Assembly: GCF_001050115.1 (NCBI RefSeq)
Contig: NZ_CP012024.1
Location: 2,274,001-2,338,000 of the forward strand
Reading direction: 5' to 3'
DNA from: Bacillus smithii
GTDB lineage: Bacteria > Bacillota > Bacilli > Bacillales > DSM-4216
DNA length: 64,000 nt
Shown here: in pieces, positions 9,058-19,935 of the stretch
Numbering within the stretch: position 1 is the first letter of the stretch
Layout of the letters: every line of letters begins with the position of its first letter
The notes under the pieces: generated by a model
What the model was told of the DNA's origin: nothing
Seen by the model: only the letters and a program-made list of their open reading frames with translations
Database searches by the model: none
Position numbers and translations under genes: made by a program

Positions 9058-9125
9058 CTCTCTTCCCCTCCCTCCGAACACAGTACGATTACATATTGGT
9101 TTATGACCATAACATGTACTATGAC

Positions 9126-9154
9126 ATTATAATATATGCTTGTCTTTAGGTCAA
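9126..9154 (-). promoter_or_regulatory. SigA promoter of rpsU-yqeY
   Basis: Minus-strand TTGACC (9149-9154), a 17-base spacer and a perfect TATAAT (9126-9131) form a near-consensus vegetative promoter. The predicted transcript starts near 9119, leaving an rpsU leader of about 60 bases. Confidence 0.85.
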
Positions 9155-9195
9155 CAATTCTCTCCTCATGAGGAAATGGATGCCTTAGACAAAAT

Positions 9196-9229
9196 GTTTC
9201 TACAGCCACCATTCCATGGCTGGAGAAAC
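9196..9229. repeat. 13-bp inverted repeat in the rpsU/transporter intergenic region
   Basis: Arms at 9196-9208 and 9217-9229 match at 12 of 13 bases around an eight-base loop (core CAGCCA / TGGCTG). On the minus strand it is followed by ATTTTGTC, a weak T-tract. No gene on that side would need a terminator. It could be an operator or a relic. The rest of the 380-base region 9058-9437 shows only the rpsU promoter. Confidence 0.45.
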
Positions 9230-9437
9230 AGAATTGAATGATTCCAATCTCTTTTTTCTAAAAAATTGGTTACATAGACAAACTGCACGGAGTAAAATAA
9301 TCTTCGAGTAGTTTGTTGCGTTCAATTTATCCAAATGGTTCAAAATGGATCAAATTTAGACCATAAGTTTTTTCAGCGGATAAAACCGAAACATTTTGTA
9401 AGAATATTCACTCTTTTCCGAAAGGAGGACGATGGGT

Positions 9438-10406
9438 ATGCGTCCGATTCTGTTAGGGGTTTTAGCCGCTTTCTTTTTTGCGTTTACATTCCTATTCAAC
9501 CGGATGATGGATTTAGAAGGCGGAAGCTGGATATGGAGCGCTTCTTTGCGCTATTTTTTTATGGTTCCTCCCATGATGGTGATCGTTGCTTTCCGCAAGG
9601 GTCTTAAAACTCTTTGGCAAGAAATGAAAAAAAAGCCTTATGAATGGCTGTTATGGAGTACGGTTGGCTTTGGCCTATTTTATGCGCCTTTGTGTTTTGC
9701 CGCTGCCTATGGTCCTGGTTGGCTGATTGCCGCTACTTGGCAAATAACCATCATTTCGGGTTCACTTCTTGCACCGTTTTTTTACGAAACCGTCCAAACC
9801 GCACGAGGCCCCCTCAAGCTGCGAGGACACATTCCCACCCGTGGTCTGGCCATGTCTAGCTTCATTCTGTTAGGGGTGGCTTTTATACAATTCGAACACG
9901 CTGCTCGAATTTCAGCTGCCGACGCTGTGCTGTGCATCTTCCCCGTTATGTTGGCTTCCTTTGCTTATCCGCTCGGGAATCGGAAAATGATGGCGGCCGT
10001 TTCTCATCGCTTAGACGCTTATCAACGTGTACTTGGCATGACGATCGCGAGCCTTCCTTTTTGGATCGTCCTTTCGTTGTACGGAGCAGCTGTGATCGGA
10101 CCCCCCAGCCTCGGACAGATCATTCAAACTGGTTGGGTGGCTATATTTTCCGGAGTGATCGCAACCGTTATGTTTTTTGCGGCTACTGATATGGTAAAAG
10201 GAAACATGCAAAAATTGTGCGCTGTGGAAGCAACCCAGTCATCGGAAGTGTTGTTCGCCATAATCGGTGAAATGATCGTATTATCCGCTCCTCTTCCTTC
10301 TCCCCTGTCTTGGCTGGGAATCAGTTTTGTCGTTATCGGCATGCTTTTGCACAGTTTCTTGTCGCGTCCCAAAAAAGAACAGAACAATGAGACGATCCAT
10401 GTATAA
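9438..10406 (+). CDS. EmrE-type multidrug / metabolite transporter (DMT superfamily)
   Basis: A 322-residue integral membrane protein with about ten hydrophobic helices and the internal two-fold layout of the drug/metabolite transporter superfamily. It is probably the 'putative multidrug resistance efflux transporter' group (EmrE-like). Helix 1 contains AAFFFAFTFLFNRMM, and a conserved ATWQITIISGSLLAPFF block lies near residue 95. I chose the ATG at 9438, eight bases from GGAGG; the ATG two codons upstream is only three bases away. It is alone on the plus strand between rpsU and mtaB and ends before a bidirectional terminator. It is not part of the conserved B. subtilis order here, so it is likely an accessory gene. 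The substrate cannot be told. Confidence 0.75.
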   Translation: MRPILLGVLAAFFFAFTFLFNRMMDLEGGSWIWSASLRYFFMVPPMMVIVAFRKGLKTLWQEMKKKPYEWLLWSTVGFGLFYAPLCFAAAYGPGWLIAATWQITIISGSLLAPFFYETVQTARGPLKLRGHIPTRGLAMSSFILLGVAFIQFEHAARISAADAVLCIFPVMLASFAYPLGNRKMMAAVSHRLDAYQRVLGMTIASLPFWIVLSLYGAAVIGPPSLGQIIQTGWVAIFSGVIATVMFFAATDMVKGNMQKLCAVEATQSSEVLFAIIGEMIVLSAPLPSPLSWLGISFVVIGMLLHSFLSRPKKEQNNETIHV

Positions 10407-10440
10407 CAAAGGCAGGATACGACGGAACTTGTATAAAAGC

Positions 10441-10474
10441 AAAAGAGAATGCCTCTAGTGCATTCTCCTTTCTT
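10441..10474. terminator. Bidirectional terminator between transporter and mtaB
   Basis: Arms GAGAATGC (10445-10452) and GCATTCTC (10460-10467) are perfect around a seven-base loop. T-rich sequence follows on the plus strand (CTTTCTTTT) and on the minus strand (TTTTGCTTTT). It serves both the transporter and the convergent heat-shock operon that ends with mtaB. Confidence 0.88.
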
Positions 10475-11833
10475 TTACGCTAAACGCGCAGCTTTTCCAG
10501 CGGGAACATCGTCATCAAGGACGCGGACAAACTGTGCTTCGTTGTATGGATAGCCGGCTTTTGTAATCTTCACTTTGACAAGCTTTCCTACCATGTCTTC
10601 TGAAGCAGGGAACACTACCTTTAAGTAATTATCGGTATATCCTTCGTACAGCCCGCTTTCTGGGTCTTCTTTATAACGTTCTTCCGGTATCACTTCCAGC
10701 ACTTCCCCTTCGAACTGAGAAGCGTACTCTTTTGCCAATTGATCGGAAAGCGTAATGAGACGGTGAACCCGTTCATTTTTGACTTCTTCGTCAATTTGAT
10801 TTTCCATTCTGGCTGCCGGTGTTCCCGTTCTTTTAGAATACGGGAATACGTGGAGCTCTGCGAATTTATGTTCTTTTACAAAGTTATAGGTTTCCATAAA
10901 TTCTTCTTCTGTTTCTCCCGGAAAGCCCACAATCACATCGGACGTGACAGCTAATCCCGGAAGCGCTTCGCGCAGTCGATTTAACCGTTCCGCAAAAAAC
11001 TCCATCGTATATTTGCGGCGCATTCTTTTCAACACAGTGTTAGAACCCGATTGCAACGGAATATGTAAGTGACGAACGACGATGTTGGAGCGGTCGATTA
11101 CATCAATTACTTCATCCGTGAGCTGGCTCGCTTCAATAGAAGAAATACGCAGGCGCTTCAGCCCATGAACTTGTTCTTCTATGTCTCTTAATAGCATAGC
11201 CAGATTGTAATCTTTCATATCAGTCCCATATCCGCCTGTATGAATTCCGGTAAGAACAATTTCTTTGTAGCCGGCATCGACAAGCTGTTGCGCTTGGCGA
11301 ATGACTTCTTTCGGATCGCGTGAACGCATAAGTCCCCTAGCCCATGGAATAATGCAGAATGTGCAAAAATTATTGCAGCCTTCTTGAATTTTTAAAGAAG
11401 CTCTTGTGCGATCCGTAAAGGCCGGAACGTCCATTTCTTCAAACACTCGGTTTTTCATAATGTTTTTGACAGCGTTGATTGGCTGCCGTTCCTTTTGATA
11501 CTTCTCAACAAAATCAAGAATTTTCGTCCGATCTTGAGTGCCGATGACAATATCGACTCCCGGAATTTCCAAAACTTCCGCAGGCGATGTTTGCGCATAG
11601 CAGCCCGTGACACAAATAACAGCGTCAGGATTTTTTCGAACAGCACGCCGGATGACTTGACGGCTTTTTTTATCGCCTGTATTGGTCACCGTGCAAGTAT
11701 TAATCACATAAATATCCGAAATAGAATCAAAATCAACCCGTTCATAGCCTGCACCTTTAAACAGCTGCCAAATGGCCTCTGTTTCATAGTGGTTTACTTT
11801 ACATCCTAATGTATGGAATGCCACTGTCGGCAT
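10475..11833 (-). CDS. mtaB: tRNA (t6A37) methylthiotransferase MtaB
   Basis: A 452-residue radical-SAM methylthiotransferase that converts t6A37 to ms2t6A37 in tRNAs decoding ANN codons (B. subtilis YqeV). The N-terminal UPF0004 domain has its three cluster cysteines (LGCKVN, NTCTVTN, VTGCYAQ). The radical-SAM domain has CNNFCTFCIIPW (Cx3Cx2C), and a TRAM domain forms the C-terminus. The ATG at 11833 follows GAGG by eight bases; a GTG three codons earlier is part of that site. It is last in the hrcA operon, a position conserved in bacilli, and a terminator follows the stop. Confidence 0.96.
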   Translation of the reverse strand: MPTVAFHTLGCKVNHYETEAIWQLFKGAGYERVDFDSISDIYVINTCTVTNTGDKKSRQVIRRAVRKNPDAVICVTGCYAQTSPAEVLEIPGVDIVIGTQDRTKILDFVEKYQKERQPINAVKNIMKNRVFEEMDVPAFTDRTRASLKIQEGCNNFCTFCIIPWARGLMRSRDPKEVIRQAQQLVDAGYKEIVLTGIHTGGYGTDMKDYNLAMLLRDIEEQVHGLKRLRISSIEASQLTDEVIDVIDRSNIVVRHLHIPLQSGSNTVLKRMRRKYTMEFFAERLNRLREALPGLAVTSDVIVGFPGETEEEFMETYNFVKEHKFAELHVFPYSKRTGTPAARMENQIDEEVKNERVHRLITLSDQLAKEYASQFEGEVLEVIPEERYKEDPESGLYEGYTDNYLKVVFPASEDMVGKLVKVKITKAGYPYNEAQFVRVLDDDVPAGKAARLA

Positions 11834-11838
11834 GTAAA

Positions 11839-12597
11839 TCACCTCATTAATTCAAAATGATAGGAAATCGCGGATAAAGCATAAAGAGGAGCCGTTTCCG
11901 TCCGTAATATTCTTGGCCCTAAGCCGCACGGAATAAACCCTTTTTCAGACAATAAGGAAGCTTCTTCTTGGGAAAAGCCTCCTTCCGGCCCAAATGCGAT
12001 CAACAGGGTGTCTTTTTGCTTTACATTTTTCAACGTTTCATAAAATTGCCGATGCTCTCCTTCTTTTGCCGCTTCTTCATAGGCAAATAATTTCCAAGTA
12101 TAGCGGTCAGCCATTTCACATAACTTTTCAATCGAAACGGGCTCGTATATTTCCGGAATGACGGTTCGCTGAGATTGTTCCGCCGCTTCTTTCGCAATTT
12201 TTTCCCAGCGGACTACTTTTTTGTGCATCTTCTTTTCATCCCATTTTACGATGGAGCGCTCTGCCATAAAAGGCAAAAAAGAAGAAGCTCCAAGTTCCGT
12301 TCCTTTTTGAATGATCAGCTCTAGTTTATCTCCTTTTGGCAATCCGCTGGCCACCGTCACTTGGATCGGCAACTCCTTTTCATCACGGATCCATTTTACT
12401 ACCGTGGCCCGGGCACAGTCGCTAGAAATTTCGTCCAAAACCGCCAACGCCGTTTGGTTTTGGCGATCAGAAAAAACAGCATAAAAATGGTCTCCGGCTT
12501 TCATTCTCATAACCCGCGACAAATGATGAAAATCTTCGCCTTTTATTCTAAATGACTGATCATCCTTTATTGGTTCGTGAATAAAGTAGCGCTGCAC
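11839..12597 (-). CDS. rsmE: 16S rRNA m3U1498 methyltransferase RsmE
   Basis: A 252-residue SPOUT-class methyltransferase that methylates U1498 of 16S rRNA. The deep trefoil-knot motifs LIAFGPEGGFS and LGPRILRTETAPLYAL are present at about residues 195-240, and a PUA-like N-terminal domain precedes. The frame is open upstream to a TTG. Homologues start MQRYF, and the GTG at 12597 has GGATGGTG a few bases before it, so I use that start. Five bases separate its stop from mtaB, and it follows prmA closely. Confidence 0.93.
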   Translation of the reverse strand: MQRYFIHEPIKDDQSFRIKGEDFHHLSRVMRMKAGDHFYAVFSDRQNQTALAVLDEISSDCARATVVKWIRDEKELPIQVTVASGLPKGDKLELIIQKGTELGASSFLPFMAERSIVKWDEKKMHKKVVRWEKIAKEAAEQSQRTVIPEIYEPVSIEKLCEMADRYTWKLFAYEEAAKEGEHRQFYETLKNVKQKDTLLIAFGPEGGFSQEEASLLSEKGFIPCGLGPRILRTETAPLYALSAISYHFELMR

Positions 12598-12615
12598 GCT
12601 GTCACCATCCAATCT

Positions 12616-13554
12616 CTACATTCGTTTGGCGATGATCGCCACCCAGTCTTCCATCAACATCGTTTCTTCTATCTTAAATCCGCAGTTTGTAAGGACCTCT
12701 ATCACTTCTTGACGTTTTTTCTGAATAATGCCTGAAGTAATAAAATATCCCCCTGGTTTGACAACCTTTGCAGCATCCTCCGCAAATCTTACAATCACTT
12801 CCGCCAATATGTTGGCTACGACAACGTCAGCTTGTTCGGAGACCCCATCCAATAAATTATTTTGCTGCACTGTTACGACGTCTTGGACTTTATTTAATTT
12901 CGTATTTAACCTTGCGGCCCGAACGGCCACCTCATCTAAATCGAAGGCCATCACTTTTTCGGCTCCCAATAAGGCAGCACCGATGCTCAATACCCCGGAA
13001 CCAGTACCGACATCGATCACTCTATCCCCCGGTTTGACGATCTTCTCCAACGCCTGCAAGCACATAACCGTCGTTGGATGGGTGCCGGTTCCAAACGCCA
13101 TTCCCGGATCTAATTCAATGATCAGTTCATCGGTCGAAACGGGCTTGTATTCCTCCCATGTCGGTACAATCGTGAATTTCTCGGATACTTTGACAGGATT
13201 GTAATATTTTTTCCAAGCCGTCGCCCATTCTTCTTCATGCACTTCGCTGATCGTAACCTTATTTTCTCCGATATCAATGTCGAATAAGACAAGATTGTTG
13301 ATTGCTTGCTTGATCTCTTCTACCGTTTCGCCAAGGAAACTGTTAATGGGAAGATAGGCTTTAATAATAACCCCTTCTTCAGGATAATCATCAGGATTTA
13401 GTTGATAAATTTCCCCGAATTGATCTTCCCTTTCTTTTTTCAACTCATAAGGATCTTCAATCACAACACCGCTTGCCCCAGCTTCGTGCAAAATGTTTGA
13501 AATAGGTTCAATTGCTTCGTTTGTTGTATGGATACTGATTTCCGACCATTTCAT
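12616..13554 (-). CDS. prmA: Ribosomal protein L11 methyltransferase PrmA
   Basis: A 312-residue SAM-dependent methyltransferase that trimethylates ribosomal protein L11. The class I motifs are intact: [30 protein letters not shown] and [10 protein letters not shown], between about residues 145 and 250. An N-terminal substrate-binding domain precedes. It follows dnaJ by 23 bases in the heat-shock operon, as in other Bacillus species. Start and length agree with the family. Confidence 0.96.
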   Translation of the reverse strand: MKWSEISIHTTNEAIEPISNILHEAGASGVVIEDPYELKKEREDQFGEIYQLNPDDYPEEGVIIKAYLPINSFLGETVEEIKQAINNLVLFDIDIGENKVTISEVHEEEWATAWKKYYNPVKVSEKFTIVPTWEEYKPVSTDELIIELDPGMAFGTGTHPTTVMCLQALEKIVKPGDRVIDVGTGSGVLSIGAALLGAEKVMAFDLDEVAVRAARLNTKLNKVQDVVTVQQNNLLDGVSEQADVVVANILAEVIVRFAEDAAKVVKPGGYFITSGIIQKKRQEVIEVLTNCGFKIEETMLMEDWVAIIAKRM

Positions 13555-13577
13555 GTTTTGCTTTGCTCCGTTTCTTA

Positions 13578-14708
13578 TTAATCGCGTTTAATTGCCCTTT
13601 TCACCTTATCAAACAACGATTCGTGTTGTTCATCTGGAATGGAACCGCCAATCTCCGCAAATTCACGCAATAATTGTTTTTGTTTTTCGGTGAGCTTCGT
13701 TGGCGTTACGACTTTCACAATGATATGCTGGTCTCCGACTCCATAGCCGTGCACATTCGGAGCCCCTTTTCCGCGCAGGCGGAATTTTGTTCCTGTTTGT
13801 GTGCCGGCAGGAATTTTCAATTTCACCTTGCCATGAAGGGTAGGGACTTCTATCTCGTCTCCCAATGCCGCTTGGGCAAAGGTAAGTGGCATTTCACAAT
13901 AAATATCGTCTCCGTCCCGCTCGAAAAACTCATGAGGCTTTACATGGAATACAATGTACAAATCTCCAGGAGGACCCCCGTTAACCCCAGGTTCTCCTTG
14001 ACCGGCCACACGCAGTTGTTGTCCATCGTCGATTCCAGCCGGTATTTTAATATGAATGCGACGTCTTTTTCTCACTTTACCGGTTCCGCCGCAAGTCGAA
14101 CATTTTTCTCGAATGATTTGACCAGTGCCATCACAATGCGTACATACCCGTCGGTTGACAATGCGTCCAAATGGCGTATTTTGCTCCGTGCTGATTTGCC
14201 CGGTTCCGTGGCAATGTGGACAAGTTTCCGGTTTCGTTCCCGGCTTTGCTCCGGAACCGCCGCAAGTATCGCATGTTTCTTCCTTTGGAATTTGAATATC
14301 GGTTTCTTTTCCAAAAACGGCCTCTTCAAACGAAATGCTCATGGAATATTGCAGATCGGCTCCTGCTCTTGGAGCATTCGGATTTCTTCTTCTTGAACCG
14401 CCCCCGCCAAAAAATGTATTGAAAATGTCTTCAAAGCCGCCAAAACCATCAAAACCGCTGAATCCTCCGCCAAAGCCTTGATTTTGACTTGGATCCTCAT
14501 GTCCAAATTGGTCATAGCGGGCGCGTTTTTGATCATCGCTTAAAACTTCATATGCCTCTTTCACTTCTTTAAACTTTTCTTCGGCGCCAGGTTCTTTATT
14601 GATATCCGGGTGGTATTTCTTTGAAAGTTTTCGATATGCTCTTTTAATTTCATCTTTTGAAGCGTTTTTACTCACGCCTAAAACTTCATAATAATCTCTT
14701 TTACTCAT
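13578..14708 (-). CDS. dnaJ: Chaperone DnaJ (Hsp40)
   Basis: A 376-residue type I Hsp40 co-chaperone. The J domain has the YHPDINKE loop (HPD), followed by a Gly/Phe-rich linker. Four CxxCxGxG zinc motifs ([32 protein letters not shown]) fall at about residues 145-205, and two C-terminal substrate domains end the protein. It stimulates DnaK ATPase and delivers substrates. The ATG at 14708 follows GGGAGTG; an upstream frame extension of eight residues is unsupported. It lies 170 bases after dnaK with a hairpin between. Confidence 0.98.
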   Translation of the reverse strand: MSKRDYYEVLGVSKNASKDEIKRAYRKLSKKYHPDINKEPGAEEKFKEVKEAYEVLSDDQKRARYDQFGHEDPSQNQGFGGGFSGFDGFGGFEDIFNTFFGGGGSRRRNPNAPRAGADLQYSMSISFEEAVFGKETDIQIPKEETCDTCGGSGAKPGTKPETCPHCHGTGQISTEQNTPFGRIVNRRVCTHCDGTGQIIREKCSTCGGTGKVRKRRRIHIKIPAGIDDGQQLRVAGQGEPGVNGGPPGDLYIVFHVKPHEFFERDGDDIYCEMPLTFAQAALGDEIEVPTLHGKVKLKIPAGTQTGTKFRLRGKGAPNVHGYGVGDQHIIVKVVTPTKLTEKQKQLLREFAEIGGSIPDEQHESLFDKVKRAIKRD

Positions 14709-14817
14709 ACCTAGAACACTCCCGCATCTCACATAAAGAATATTTTATCATTGAATCCAGCCGTTATGCAATGAAATCGTTAGCTGCGGTGAAAGGAAAT
14801 GTTTGATGCCAATGAAG

Positions 14818-14852
14818 AAAAAAGCCAAAGCCATGAAGAACACCTGACTTTG
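14818..14852 (-). terminator. Terminator-like hairpin between dnaK and dnaJ
   Basis: On the minus strand CAAAGTCA and TGGCTTTG pair over eight positions (one G-U) around an 11-base loop, followed by GCTTTTTTC. It lies 27 bases after dnaK. It could lower dnaJ expression relative to dnaK by partial termination or protect the dnaK mRNA 3' end. Which of these holds is inference. Confidence 0.6.
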
Positions 14853-14878
14853 ACTTTTTTCTTTTCCTCAAACGGCCA

Positions 14879-16708
<1,830 letters not shown>

Positions 16709-16744
16709 TCATACCTCCTAACTTGTTATGTAAAACTTTCCGTC

Positions 16745-17392
16745 CTATTGATTTACTTTCACCATCGCAGGACGTATCACACGGTCTTTTAATTTATAGC
16801 CTTTTTGAAGTTCTTCCACTACGATGTTAGGACCAACCGTTTCATCGTTAGCCACCATGACGGCTTGATGAATATTTGGATCAAACTCTTTTCCAGCCGC
16901 TTCAATTTCTTCAAGTCCTTCTTTTTTTAAGGCTTCCAAAACACCATTGTAAACCATCTTCATTCCTTGAAGAAGAGATTTGGCTTGCTCATCAGAGACC
17001 GTTACTTGCAATGCTCGTTCAAAATTGTCCAGAACGGGAAGAAGGTCAGAGATTAAGCTTTGGGCTCGATACTTTTCGCTGGCTTGCTTTTCGATATTCA
17101 CACGCCGGCGATAATTTTCGAAGTCCGCCAACAATCGCAAATAACGATTCTCTGCTTCCTCCAGTTTAGTCTCCAATTCTTTAATTTTTTGATTTTGCTT
17201 TTCGATATCTGTTTGATTTTCTTCTTGAACATTCTCCCCATTTTCTGGAGATTCTTCCGATTGTTCCTCGGATTCAGCTACTTGTTCAGAAAGTTCCGGT
17301 TTATTCTCAGTTTCAGACTGAAGTTCTTCGTTTTCTTTCTCTTTTGATTCTTGCTCTGTCTCATCCATCGATTGTTTTTTTTCTTCTGTCAA
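16745..17392 (-). CDS. grpE: Nucleotide exchange factor GrpE
   Basis: A 215-residue GrpE, the exchange factor that releases ADP from DnaK. A long acidic, Gln/Glu-rich N-terminal stretch (about residues 1-70) leads into a coiled coil and the C-terminal beta domain. The GrpE signature is near the end ([26 protein letters not shown] region). The start is a TTG at 17392, eight bases after AAGGAGG. The GTG nine bases upstream overlaps the ribosome site itself and is unlikely. It lies between hrcA and dnaK. Confidence 0.96.
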   Translation of the reverse strand: MTEEKKQSMDETEQESKEKENEELQSETENKPELSEQVAESEEQSEESPENGENVQEENQTDIEKQNQKIKELETKLEEAENRYLRLLADFENYRRRVNIEKQASEKYRAQSLISDLLPVLDNFERALQVTVSDEQAKSLLQGMKMVYNGVLEALKKEGLEEIEAAGKEFDPNIHQAVMVANDETVGPNIVVEELQKGYKLKDRVIRPAMVKVNQ

Positions 17393-17504
17393 TGGATTCA
17401 CCTCCTTAAAATGGCGGAAAGTGGAAAGACAAAGAAAAAGAGAGCAGCCAGCCTAAAAGCCGGTCACCGCCCGCTATCAACACTCCTCAATATTTCCACC
17501 ATGT

Positions 17505-18533
17505 TTAATTTTGATACAATTTTGTCAATACATTACTCAAACTATCGCTAAAAAACTGGAGCAGACTAATGACTCTTGAATATTCCATACGAGTCGGACC
17601 TAAAACGGCAATGGTTCCCACATGTTTATCTCCTATAGAATAGGAAGCCGTGATGAGACTGCAATCTTTCATGGCCAAATTTTTGTTTTCTCTTCCAATT
17701 TTCACTTGAATGCCGATTGGAATTTGGTTCAACAAACGGGCAATGCCTTTCTCTTGTTCAATCATATCCAGTAATAACCGAATTTTCTCGATATCATGAA
17801 ATTCAGGCTGATTCAACATATTGGTCTTCCCGCCGAAAAATAATTTTTCATCGGCTGGAAGTTCTACCGCCCTCACCAGCGAGCGAAGAATATCGTCATA
17901 ATTAGATATATGCTGGCGAAGCAGCGTTGCCACTTCTTTATATATGTGATCCTGCAAATTGTCAAGCGGAACGCCAAATAAACGTTCATTTAAAATATTG
18001 ACCATTTTTTCTATATCGCCTGAACTGATCGTTTTCGGGAGAGTAAAGGTCCGATTTTCCACATGTCCAGTATCCGTCACAATGATGGCAACCGCCGTTT
18101 CCTTATTTAAAGGGACAATTTGGATTCTTTTTAATTTGTTCTCTTTTAATCTTGGCCCCAGCGCAATCGCTGTATAATTGGTCAGCTCTGATAAAATTTT
18201 CGCCGACTTTTGTACGATCCTCTCCATTTCATAAATCCTTTCAGCGAAGATGGAGCGGATCATCATAATATCTTGTTTATTGAGCTTCTCCGGATGAAGG
18301 AGATGATCAACGTAGTAGCGATACCCTTTTTCAGACGGAATTCTCCCTGATGAAGTATGCGTTTTTTCAAGAAATCCCAATTCTTCCAAATCAGCCATTT
18401 CATTGCGAATGGTGGCCGAACTAAAATGGATTTCGCTTTTTTTGGATAAACTGCGCGAGCCGACAGGTTGTGCAGATCGAATAAAGTCATCAATAATTGC
18501 TTGCAGAATCAGCAATTGGCGATCTGTTAACAC
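17505..18533 (-). CDS. hrcA: Heat-inducible transcription repressor HrcA
   Basis: A 342-residue repressor of class I heat-shock genes. An N-terminal winged-helix domain contains [20 protein letters not shown]. It is followed by the conserved [17 protein letters not shown] and a GAF-like dimerisation domain. HrcA binds CIRCE and is kept active by GroEL, so the operon is autoregulated. The start is GTG at 18533 with GAGGTGATG upstream. The CIRCE element lies 16 bases before the start. Confidence 0.98.
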   Translation of the reverse strand: MLTDRQLLILQAIIDDFIRSAQPVGSRSLSKKSEIHFSSATIRNEMADLEELGFLEKTHTSSGRIPSEKGYRYYVDHLLHPEKLNKQDIMMIRSIFAERIYEMERIVQKSAKILSELTNYTAIALGPRLKENKLKRIQIVPLNKETAVAIIVTDTGHVENRTFTLPKTISSGDIEKMVNILNERLFGVPLDNLQDHIYKEVATLLRQHISNYDDILRSLVRAVELPADEKLFFGGKTNMLNQPEFHDIEKIRLLLDMIEQEKGIARLLNQIPIGIQVKIGRENKNLAMKDCSLITASYSIGDKHVGTIAVLGPTRMEYSRVISLLQFFSDSLSNVLTKLYQN

Positions 18534-18548
18534 CTTACATCACCTCTG

Positions 18549-18575
18549 TTAGCACTCTCTTCTATCGAGTGCTAA
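18549..18575. promoter_or_regulatory. CIRCE operator (HrcA binding site)
   Basis: Perfect consensus CIRCE: TTAGCACTC (18549-18557), nine-base spacer, GAGTGCTAA (18567-18575). It lies between the hrcA promoter and start codon. HrcA binding here represses the hrcA-grpE-dnaK-dnaJ operon. Confidence 0.99.
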
Positions 18576-18586
18576 ATCTATTAAAT

Positions 18587-18615
18587 AACTTATCAAAAGG
18601 GGACTCCTCTGTCAA
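18587..18615 (-). promoter_or_regulatory. SigA promoter of the hrcA operon
   Basis: A perfect -35 TTGACA (18610-18615) is 17 bases from TAAGTT (18587-18592), a poor but plausible -10. CIRCE begins where transcription should start. The -35 lies directly downstream of the hemW stop codon. Confidence 0.65.
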
Positions 18616-18619
18616 TCAT

Positions 18620-19756
18620 TTAACTAATGCCAAGAAAAGCTTGGAACACTTCATTTCCCAAAAACCTTCCTTTTTTCGTGAGACGGATAAAATCTCCTTG
18701 TACTTCCACTAGTCCTTTGTTTTCCATTTCTTTCGCAGGAGATGAGAAAATCTCCATAAGCTCTATCCCAAATTTATGATGAAAGCGAGTCATTGACACT
18801 CCTTCTGTTTTTCGCAATCCTAAAAACATTTCTTCTTCCATCTTTTCTTCTTGGCTGAGACTGATTTCTTCCATAACAGGAAACTGGCCGTTTTCCACCG
18901 GCGCCATATATTTTTTCAGCGGCCCGTAATTAGCTCGTCTCTTCCCATTCACATACGAATGTGCCCCAGCGCCAAACCCATAATATTCGCCATTATTCCA
19001 GTAAACAAGATTATGCTTGCTTTCATAGCCTTTTTTAGCAAAATTGCTGATTTCGTATTGATGAATTCCATGCCGTTCCATTTCATCCATCAGCAGATCA
19101 TACATTTCCGCTTCCAAATCCTCGGATGGCAGCGGCAGCCTCCCTTTTTTCATTAAATTGTAATAAACCGTTTTCGGTTCAATGATTAAAGAATACGCTG
19201 AATAATGAGGAAGATCGAGTTGAAGCGCTTTTTCCAGCGACAACTGAAAATCCTCTTTCTTTTGTCCGGGAAGGGCATACATTAGATCAATACTGATATT
19301 TTCAAATCCTGCTTTGATTGCCATATCCACTGTTTTCACGACGTCTTTGCCCGTATGAGTCCGGCCGATTCTTTTCAGCAATTCATCATCAAATGATTGA
19401 ACTCCTAAACTCAGTCGGTTTACGCCATAATGGTGTAGAATGGCCAATTTTTCTTTTGTTAAGTCATCCGGATTGGCTTCAAAGGTAAATTCTCCTTTTT
19501 GGAAAGGAAGAATGTCGCGGATCGTTTTGCAAAGCTCTTCCAGCTGGTCAGCTTCCAGCGCGGTGGGAGTCCCCCCTCCGACAAAGATCGTTTTCAGCTC
19601 TCGGGTGGGAAATGCTTCAAGAGTGATCCTCATCTCTTCTTTTAACGCTTTCAAATAGCGTTTAACCGGCTGGCCTTTCAAAAAGAACTTATTAAAATCG
19701 CAATAATAACAAATTTGTTTACAAAACGGTATATGGATATAGGCAGACTCGATCAT
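18620..19756 (-). CDS. hemW: Radical SAM heme chaperone HemW
   Basis: A 378-residue radical-SAM protein of the HemN-like HemW group. The cluster motif CKQICYYCDF (Cx3CxxC) is at about residues 12-21, and the HemN C-terminal domain follows. These proteins bind heme and deliver it to target enzymes. They lack the extra features of true coproporphyrinogen dehydrogenases, and in bacilli this gene (yqeR/hemN) always sits between lepA and hrcA. The ATG follows GGGTGAAGACTTC. I prefer HemW to HemN on position and length. Confidence 0.93.
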   Translation of the reverse strand: MIESAYIHIPFCKQICYYCDFNKFFLKGQPVKRYLKALKEEMRITLEAFPTRELKTIFVGGGTPTALEADQLEELCKTIRDILPFQKGEFTFEANPDDLTKEKLAILHHYGVNRLSLGVQSFDDELLKRIGRTHTGKDVVKTVDMAIKAGFENISIDLMYALPGQKKEDFQLSLEKALQLDLPHYSAYSLIIEPKTVYYNLMKKGRLPLPSEDLEAEMYDLLMDEMERHGIHQYEISNFAKKGYESKHNLVYWNNGEYYGFGAGAHSYVNGKRRANYGPLKKYMAPVENGQFPVMEEISLSQEEKMEEEMFLGLRKTEGVSMTRFHHKFGIELMEIFSSPAKEMENKGLVEVQGDFIRLTKKGRFLGNEVFQAFLGIS

Positions 19757-19844
19757 GAAGTCTTCACCCCTTTCCTATTAAAAAGATCCTTGTACACAAT
19801 CAGCAAAGTCCTTTACACGAAGTTGATCTATAAATAGGTCCAAG

Positions 19845-19884
19845 AAAAAAAAACGAGAAAGGGAAAGCGGAACTTCGCCTTCCC
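19845..19884 (-). terminator. Terminator after lepA
   Basis: Arms GGGAAAGCG (19861-19869) and CGCCTTCCC (19876-19884) pair with one mismatch. On the minus strand the stem is followed by TTTCTCG and nine T. It separates lepA from hemW. Confidence 0.82.
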
Positions 19885-19935
19885 ATTCGATCGTTCGTTT
19901 TCTATTTACAAAGAAACTTGATGATACAGTCGCTG

